The notes below the pieces were generated by a model. That model was given only the letters and a program-made list of their open reading frames with translations, did not search any database and was not told where the DNA came from. A program made the position numbers and the translations under genes. A stretch of 16,903 bases of DNA from a bacterium (lineage in GTDB: Bacteria > Patescibacteriota > Minisyncoccia > Minisyncoccales > GCA-002788555), in NCBI GenBank assembly GCA_021158595.1, contig JAGGUF010000009.1, positions 1 to 16,903 of the forward strand. The letters run 5' to 3'. Positions 12,250-16,903 of the stretch are shown here, piece by piece; position 1 is the stretch's first letter, and each line of letters starts with the position of its first letter.

Positions 12250-14454
12250 TTATATTAATTCAGTATTGGTAATCTTGGCAATCTCTGTATTTATGGCTCT
12301 TAAATGATTTCGATTCAATTTATGAATATCATCTTCTCCACAGGCTCCGGCTATCATTTTTATTTCCTCTGTGCAGTTCTTGATATAATTGGCAACATTC
12401 TCGGCTGCCTGCTTAATATTTAGATTTTTCCTTAACTGAGGATCCTGAGTGGCAATTCCTTTAGGACACTTCCCTAAATAACAGAATCCACACTGAATAC
12501 AACCCATTGCTACCAATAAAGAAGTAGCACAGAAAACGCCATCTGCTCCCAGAGATAGTGCTTTAGCAACCTCTCCTCCGGTAGTAAATCCTCCTCCAAT
12601 CCATAACTCTTGCCTGGCTCTTTCTTTGTCTAAAATCTCTCTGGCTTTAACCAAACAAGTTAAAGTAGGAATACCTACCTCATTCAGCATTACCTCCGGC
12701 GCTGCTCCTGTTCCTCCTTCCATTCCATCAATGGCAATAACATCAGGATTTGCTTCAAGAGCCAATTTTATATCTTCCTCTCCTGGAGCCCCAAGTTTCA
12801 AAATGATAGGAACACCATCGGTAATTGCTCTCAGCCATTCAATCCTTTTTCTTAAATCTCTAATGTTTTTGATATCTAAATGATAAGCAGGTGAATGGAT
12901 ATCCTTACCGAGTGGTACATTTCTAATTTTGGCAATTTCTTTTGTAACCTTTTCCTTAGGAAGCAAACCACCGCTGTTTCCGTTTAAACAAACCTTACCA
13001 TTTCTTTTTATTATTAGAGTATGATTTTTGTCTAATTGTGGACAATAAACAAACCCTTCGTAATTAACTTCTTCTAAAGTGGGATTTTTTTGCCAACTTT
13101 TTGTTTTTGGTTTGCTACTTAATCCATGCCATAATTTACCAGAGCGAATATCAATTTCGTATGTATTTTTCTTTTTTCTTATCGTCACTGCCTTTCCTAA
13201 TTTAATCGCAACCTCAGTTACATGGTTCATTAAGGTTTCGGAAGAAGTGAAATAAGTAATTAAATTCTTTCTATCTTTTTTTATTTTTCCATCGCCTTTT
13301 ATTAGAGTTTCTAAAAATAAAGAAAGATAATCTGGAGGAAGATTCCTTATCCATTTTGGAATTTTTTTCTCTTCAGAAATATTACCACATTCTTTTTCTA
13401 AAAATTCTCCTATTTGTTTGGAATAAATATAAATTTTAGTTGGTTTTTCTTTAAAATCGATTCCCATTTTAGACAGAAGATTCTTAATTTCCTCTTTATT
13501 CTCTTTTCTTGTCTGAGAAATCTCAATTCTTCTGTGTTCAGTAAGGTATCCTTCTGAAATAAACCAGGCTATCAATTGCAACCATTCTTTTAAAGAAAAA
13601 GAATTATATTCCTTTTGATGCCATACTGTTTTGGGAATTTCTACTTTAGAAACTGTAGCCGGATTCAGACAATGCCAATCGAATTTTTTAGAGGTTCTAA
13701 TCTCACATCTTTCCATTGCCTCTCTTGCCTTTATAAATTTCCAGCCTTTAGAATACCTGAGTTTAATTGGTAGATTATGATCTGGAGTAACAATAAAATC
13801 AATTGATTTCGATTTTGCTTTAATCATCTTGCCCTTGTAGAAATATTTATAAGTCTTCACTACTGTTGCTAATTCAAGTTCATTTGTTTTTGGATTTACC
13901 GACCAAACCTTTTCTCCAATTTTTATCTCTTTAACATTTTTAAATCCTTCCTCTGTAAATATCTCATGGTCAGGAGTATAACATCCGGGTTTTGCTCCTT
14001 GACCAATTTTTATCTCAATAGCATCTGCTTTTTTCAAAACTTCTTCAGTAATTCCAAATCTGCCAGTAGAATATTGAACAATTAATTTTTCTGCAAATTT
14101 TCTTTCTTCTGGAAGCATTCCTCCCTCTCCTGTATTTGCTATTGTACCTGCCATTGTTGAAGCCTTAGCCAAAGCAATCTTTGCCTCCCGAGATAAGGCT
14201 CCAAAACTCATTGCTCCTATGATAATAGGAGTCTCTAACTTTAGCGGCTTTTTGCTATTTTCACCAACTATTGTTTGGGAGGAAATCTTTTCTTTAAAAT
14301 AGTCTACTGGCCTTTTAGCCAGTTGAGCGGGTACAAAAACTAAATCCTCAAAACCTACCTTCCCAAATTTGTTTGATCTTCCGCTGGCTACGGGAACGCC
14401 TTTTACCCTGTCTAAAACCTGTTTTAATATTTTTTTTCTTATTTTCTCTGACAT
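12250..14454 (-). CDS. Glutamate-synthase-like FMN protein (GltB central domain) with intein
   Basis: A 734-residue precursor: 398 residues of host protein and a 336-residue intein. The host is a stand-alone glutamate synthase FMN-binding domain (PF01645 type, as in archaeal GltB). Diagnostic parts are PIIIGAMSFGALS, NTGEGG, KIGQGAKPG, then after the intein GGLLPKEKV, ILKLGAPGEED, IDGMEGGTGAAP, IGGGFTTGGEVAKALSLGADGV and the iron-sulfur loop CIQCGFCYLGKCPKGIATQ. The loop keeps the Cys-x5-Cys-x4-Cys spacing of the GltB 3Fe-4S cluster plus an extra Cys. The glutaminase and beta-helix domains of full-length GltB are absent, as is a small-subunit gene, so the electron and ammonia partners are unknown. 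Function is lost unless the intein splices out. A MITE sits 46 bp upstream. The host family is firm; the exact reaction is not. Confidence 0.9.
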   Translation of the reverse strand: MSEKIRKKILKQVLDRVKGVPVASGRSNKFGKVGFEDLVFVPAQLAKRPVDYFKEKISSQTIVGENSKKPLKLETPIIIGAMSFGALSREAKIALAKASTMAGTIANTGEGGMLPEERKFAEKLIVQYSTGRFGITEEVLKKADAIEIKIGQGAKPGCYTPDHEIFTEEGFKNVKEIKIGEKVWSVNPKTNELELATVVKTYKYFYKGKMIKAKSKSIDFIVTPDHNLPIKLRYSKGWKFIKAREAMERCEIRTSKKFDWHCLNPATVSKVEIPKTVWHQKEYNSFSLKEWLQLIAWFISEGYLTEHRRIEISQTRKENKEEIKNLLSKMGIDFKEKPTKIYIYSKQIGEFLEKECGNISEEKKIPKWIRNLPPDYLSLFLETLIKGDGKIKKDRKNLITYFTSSETLMNHVTEVAIKLGKAVTIRKKKNTYEIDIRSGKLWHGLSSKPKTKSWQKNPTLEEVNYEGFVYCPQLDKNHTLIIKRNGKVCLNGNSGGLLPKEKVTKEIAKIRNVPLGKDIHSPAYHLDIKNIRDLRKRIEWLRAITDGVPIILKLGAPGEEDIKLALEANPDVIAIDGMEGGTGAAPEVMLNEVGIPTLTCLVKAREILDKERARQELWIGGGFTTGGEVAKALSLGADGVFCATSLLVAMGCIQCGFCYLGKCPKGIATQDPQLRKNLNIKQAAENVANYIKNCTEEIKMIAGACGEDDIHKLNRNHLRAINTEIAKITNTELI
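12976..13983 (-). other. Intein with LAGLIDADG homing endonuclease in the GltB-like gene
   Basis: Residues 158-493 of the precursor. It starts at Cys158 right after the host motif GQGAKPG and ends at Asn493 before Ser494 of SGGLLP. Block A is CYTPDHEIFTEEG, and block B is IVTPDHNLPI with the TxxH catalytic pair. The endonuclease blocks are LQLIAWFISEGYL and LFLETLIKGDGKI, the two LAGLIDADG motifs. Blocks F and G are FVYCPQLDKNHTLI and NGKVCLNGN followed by Ser. The residue before the terminal Asn is Gly, not the usual His, a variant also seen in inteins ending in SGN. Removal restores a continuous GltB reading frame at its most conserved glycine-rich loop. All splice-site and endonuclease acidic residues look intact. 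Confidence 0.92.
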
Positions 14455-14500
14455 AAACTTCCAAAAAAGAGCAACCCTATTCCTTTTTAAATTCTTAAAA

Positions 14501-14694
14501 TGTATTATCCAATCAATTCGGTAACCAAATAAAAAATAGACTCTCCCCCACCTTTTTCCTCCCCTCCCAAAGGGAGGAGGAGGATAGGTAGGGACTCCTC
14601 TCCAAATCCTCCCCCTCCCTCTGGGAGGGGGAGGATATAGTGGGGGAGGGAGATAATAACAATCAAACCGTTACCAAATTGGTTAGCAATTACA
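14501..14694 (+). mobile_element. MITE copy 3 (194 bp), double palindrome, 7-bp target duplication
   Basis: The left terminus is TGTATTATCCAATCAATTCG (end A) and the right terminus, read inward, is TGTAATTGCTAACCAATTTG (end B). It is longer than the other copies because it has two tandem GC-rich palindromes, centred at 14570 and 14621. The flanks are CTTAAAA (14494-14500) and CTTAAAG (14695-14701), a target duplication with one mismatch. A 75-codon open frame across it is only a by-product of the repeats. Confidence 0.85.
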
Positions 14695-14749
14695 CTTAAA
14701 GGAATTCTATTATCTTCCTTAATTAAAGTCAAGATTTTCTAAACCACCT

Positions 14750-14783
14750 AAAAATAAAAACCTCTGCGAAAAGCAGAGGTCTT
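14750..14783 (-). terminator. rRNA operon terminator
   Basis: Minus strand stem ACCTCTGC-TTTTC-GCAGAGGT followed by TTTTTATTTTT, 12-15 bp beyond the closing helix of the outer 5S rRNA. It is a textbook intrinsic terminator ending the rRNA transcript. Confidence 0.9.
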
Positions 14784-14821
14784 TGAATAAGAGAGGTATA
14801 ATTTTGGCGACGACCTACTTT

Positions 14822-14922
14822 CCCAGCCCTCTAAGCTCTATGAATTTTGCCTAAAAAGATAATAAAGAATAATAGCGAGTATAGATCCTATTAACCTTTA
14901 CCATACAACATACAGGGCTGGG
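14822..14922 (-). other. 83-nt insert on a 9-bp stem in helix IV of the outer 5S
   Basis: On the minus strand CCCAGCCCT (14914-14922) pairs with AGGGCTGGG (14822-14830), with 83 nt of AT-rich sequence between them. An ordinary 5S has only a short hairpin here, between GATGATAC and GGGAAAGTAGG. I found no convincing fold or ORF inside the insert. Confidence 0.75.
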
Positions 14923-14990
14923 TATCATCGGCCCTGGGATATTTCACTTCCGAGCCCGCCCCGCACCAATTATCAAAACTTAAGTCACTT

Positions 14991-15106
14991 CTATGGCGGC
15001 TACCTACTTTCGCAGGGTAAAAACCCTACTATCATCGGCCTTGAGAGATTTCACTTCTGTGTTCGGAATGGGAACAGGTGGAACACTCTCAGCATAGCCG
15101 CCATAG
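14991..15106 (-). rRNA. rrf: Inner 5S rRNA, complete and canonical
   Basis: A 116-nt 5S rRNA with every conserved block uninterrupted: closing helix CTATGGCGGCTA/TAGCCGCCATAG (12 bp), GTTCCACCTGTTCCCATTCC, GAACACAGAAGTGAAAT, AAGGCCGATGATAG, a normal helix IV hairpin AGGGTTTTTACCCT, and GCGAAAGTAGG. It is flanked by CCCCGCACCAATTATC (15112-15127) and its exact complement (14959-14974), a 16-bp stem that emerges from loop C of the outer 5S. It differs from the outer 5S at many positions in helices I and II, so it is not a recent tandem copy. It is the better candidate for the ribosomal 5S. Confidence 0.93.
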
Positions 15107-15219
15107 AAATGGATAATTGGTGCGGGGTGAGAGAATGGGATCGGGTGGAACAACCCCGGTATTGTCACCAAAATTATACCTTTCAAAATGAATAACCCCA
15201 AATTCACTCCGTAAATTTG

Positions 15220-15659
<440 letters not shown>

Positions 15660-16605
15660 CATTGACATCTTTGTCAATGTTCAATGGACTATGCCTTCAT
15701 CCTATCTTCGCCTTTAGGCTTTTAAAAGCCATGGGCTAAAATCTTGTGATAGGAGCCGGCGTATTGATCATCTTTTTTCTTCTTTTAAGAAGAAGGAATA
15801 AGATGATCCTCCCCTTTCGGGTCAGTCTCTACGGGGTTCCGAAACCAAACCTATTTTATATCTCATTGAAGGAATAATATAAGGTTGAACTAACTCAATT
15901 AATTTGGCTGTTTCTTTACAGTTAAAATACATCCTGAACCCTTTATCTCGGTCCTTGCAATACCCGGCAGAAAGACCAAACCTATCATTTAGCGCCTTTT
16001 GAAGCAGATTAATGTCTGAAAGGGAGAAAGAATAGGTACTCAAGTCTATTCTTCTCTGAGAATAACATCCATCATCCATTATCCAGACTGCCATTACAAA
16101 AGGATTCAAATCTCTTTGAATATCTTTCGGAATTCTCTTTCCTTTCGTCCTTGTCTTATCTCCTTTATAAAATCGATAATAAAATTCGGTAAGAAGAGGA
16201 TGCCTTATGGTTCTAAACCACCAAGACTTTGGATACCTTCTCCTTCTATCATCATACCGATAACTCATTCTAGGAGGAGTGAATACCAATGGCTTAAGAA
16301 TTTCATATTTCCACTCAACGTATTCTTTATGTTCCAATTTATGCTCCACCTTAAAATTGGCATTTCTTGCTCCCTTTCCAATCCGCATTGTACCATCTCC
16401 TAAAAGAGAACCTATAATTAAACTCTCTTGTTTTTCTGTCAAGACAATCTTTCTCTTTATCTCTATCCACTCCTTATGCCAATATTTGGTTTCAGAACTT
16501 CCCACGGCATTGGGCATATTAGTTCATTTTATCAAAAATTTTAAAAAACTAATATACCGTCTGCCGTTATGAGCCGGTTTTTTACCTCGACATCGGCTAC
16601 ACTTT
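15660..16605 (-). mobile_element. Group I intron in 23S rRNA at U2504/G2505
   Basis: A 946-nt intron between exon sequences CACCTCGAT and GTCGGCTCA. The internal guide GTCGAGGT pairs with the 5' exon ACCTCGAT, giving the obligatory U-G pair at the splice site. The last intron base is G. Core elements on the minus strand are a P-like AATGCCGTGGGAAGT, an R-like CGTAGAGACTGA, a P8 stem TCCTATC/GATAGGA, an S-like GAAGGCATAGTCC closing P7, and a P9 hairpin CATTGACA-AAGA-TGTCAATG before the 3' splice site. It encodes a LAGLIDADG protein whose ends overlap the P and R core segments. An extra GATCATCTT/AAGATGATC hairpin lies between R and P8. Confidence 0.9.
15822..16517 (-). CDS. LAGLIDADG homing endonuclease in the 23S group I intron
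   Basis: A 231-residue endonuclease of the LAGLIDADG_2/PF03161 kind common in rRNA group I introns. The first motif is LIIGSLLGDG (33-42) followed by FKVEHKLEHKEYVEWKY. The second is AVWIMDDG (143-150) followed by the beta-strand ISO-type pattern CYSQRRIDLSTYSFS. Both active-site acidic residues are present. The ORF opens at an ATG embedded in the intron's P segment and its last codons run into the R segment, so protein and ribozyme core constrain each other. The frame is intact, so the enzyme may still cut intronless 23S genes at the insertion site and drive intron spread. The next internal Met lies beyond motif 1, so the first ATG is the most plausible start. Confidence 0.9.
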   Translation of the reverse strand: MPNAVGSSETKYWHKEWIEIKRKIVLTEKQESLIIGSLLGDGTMRIGKGARNANFKVEHKLEHKEYVEWKYEILKPLVFTPPRMSYRYDDRRRRYPKSWWFRTIRHPLLTEFYYRFYKGDKTRTKGKRIPKDIQRDLNPFVMAVWIMDDGCYSQRRIDLSTYSFSLSDINLLQKALNDRFGLSAGYCKDRDKGFRMYFNCKETAKLIELVQPYIIPSMRYKIGLVSEPRRD

Positions 16606-16660
16606 ATCGAGGTGCCGAACAGGGCCGTCAATGGGGACTTTCGGGCCCTACCAGCCTGTT
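16606..16660 (-). rRNA. rrl: 23S rRNA, 55-nt internal exon of the peptidyl-transferase centre
   Basis: The minus strand runs from AACAGGCTGGTAGGGCCC to GGCACCTCGAT, corresponding to E. coli A2450-U2504. It includes A2451, C2452 and A2503, core residues of the peptidyl-transferase centre. It is isolated between two group I introns. Confidence 0.93.
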
Positions 16661-16903
16661 CACCCAGCCCTTTCTGAAGTTAGAAAACTCAGAAAGGGCT
16701 GGCCCATTCTCCTAATCAAACCGATGGAATTTATTTCTGGATTTAATTAAGAGAAAGGGCTGGGTAGACTATATCTTCATCCTATCGCCCACCGTAGGTT
16801 CTTTTTCAGAACCATAGTGTGGCTTTTTTGATAGGAGACGGCGTGTTGCCTGGCTTTTTTAAGGCCAAGCCTCCCCTTTCGGGTCAGTCGTTACGGGGTC
16901 AAG
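16661..16903 (-). mobile_element. 3' part of a second group I intron in 23S rRNA, before A2450
   Basis: It ends in G directly before AACAGG (E. coli 2449/2450). The core parallels the downstream intron: R-like CGTAACGACTGA, ACCCGAAAGGGGAGG, P8 TCCTATC/GATAGGA, S-like GAAGATATAGTC, then a 14-bp P9-type hairpin CCAGCCCTTTCTGA/TCAGAAAGGGCTGG. The 5' splice site, guide sequence and any ORF lie beyond the window edge. Confidence 0.85.

Larger units (their letters stand above)
14795..15180 (-). rRNA. rrf: Outer 5S rRNA, interrupted by an inner 5S and a second insert
   Basis: The ends form an extended helix I of 17 bp with one G-U pair (GGTATAATTTTGGTGAC with GTCGCCAAAATTATACC). Reading 5' to 3' on the minus strand, the conserved 5S parts are all present. 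They are loop A and helix II (CAATACCGGGGTTG), GTTCCACCCGATCCCATTC, then after a gap CTCGGAAGTGAAAT, ATCCCAGGGCCGATGATAC with the bulged A of helix II, and finally GGGAAAGTAGGTCGTCGCC. The chain is broken in loop C, after CCCATTC, by a stem carrying a complete second 5S (15112 to 14974), and in the helix IV loop by 83 nt. Mature ends are unknown; the coordinates include the whole closing helix. Whether it is assembled, fragmented or vestigial cannot be told, but pairing in helices I and II argues for recent constraint. Confidence 0.85.

Noticed and set aside
12250..14454. Possibility that the insert in the GltB-like gene is just a lineage-specific domain
   Set aside because: Cys at the start, Asn-Ser at the end, TxxH, two LAGLIDADG motifs and exact restoration of the host motif are specific to inteins.
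7296..14694. Treating the GC-rich palindromes as simple REP/terminator sequences
   Set aside because: Exact 7-bp flanking duplications and conserved distinct ends show they are the cores of transposed elements, and no U tracts follow the stems.
14795..15180. Reading the locus as two tandem 5S genes, the second incomplete
   Set aside because: The 5' third of one 5S lies before and the 3' two thirds after the complete copy, the halves join in sequence order, and the ends pair in a 17-bp helix; nesting is the only simple description.

Overview
The window looks like a piece of an AT-rich Patescibacteria (CPR, probably Parcubacteria-like) chromosome. This rests on four observations: tight gene packing, rRNA genes with group I introns and other inserts, a zinc-ribbon bL28, and a ComEC split into two genes. 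The assignment is inference; there is no complete 16S here and I could not run a tree.

Layout, left to right. Nearly all protein genes are on the minus strand. (1) 1-700: thioredoxin (cut by the window edge) behind a CsoR/CstR-type regulator whose likely operator lies inside its own promoter. (2) 700-1800: a hicB-hicA toxin-antitoxin pair bracketed by two 79-bp direct repeats, then a decayed tRNA-Asn. (3) 1811-5615: rpoD, dnaG and an M50 membrane protease. (4) 5653-6155: plus-strand rpmB with tRNA-Pro(GGG), facing a minus-strand 6S-like RNA across a shared terminator. (5) 6164-9831: a long adenylate-kinase-like gene and the two halves of ComEC. (6) 9857-11665: tRNA-Pro(TGG), tRNA-Gly(TCC), mnmA and an HU gene. 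(7) 11756-12176: a small membrane protein and tRNA-Pro(CGG), apparently fired from one palindromic -35 box. (8) 12250-14454: the FMN domain of a glutamate-synthase-like protein, interrupted by a 336-residue intein with a LAGLIDADG endonuclease. (9) 14750-16903: the 3' end of an rRNA operon on the minus strand.

The rRNA region is the most striking part. A complete canonical 5S rRNA sits inside a second 5S rRNA. The outer 5S keeps its conserved parts and its closing helix but is opened in loop C (by the inner 5S on a perfect 16-bp stem) and again in the helix IV loop (83 nt). Upstream, the 23S carries two related group I introns, one before A2450 and one between U2504 and G2505 (E. coli numbering). 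Only 55 nt of exon, in the peptidyl-transferase centre, separate them. A third, stem-like insert lies just upstream of the sarcin-ricin loop.

There is also a family of short non-coding mobile elements. Three complete copies (160-194 bp) have matching asymmetric terminal inverted repeats, GC-rich central palindromes and 7-bp target duplications. Two further pieces look like remnants. One insertion duplicated the start codon of the adenylate-kinase-like gene and split what had been a tight operon. Intein, introns, rRNA inserts and MITEs together make this a compact genome unusually loaded with insertion elements in essential genes.
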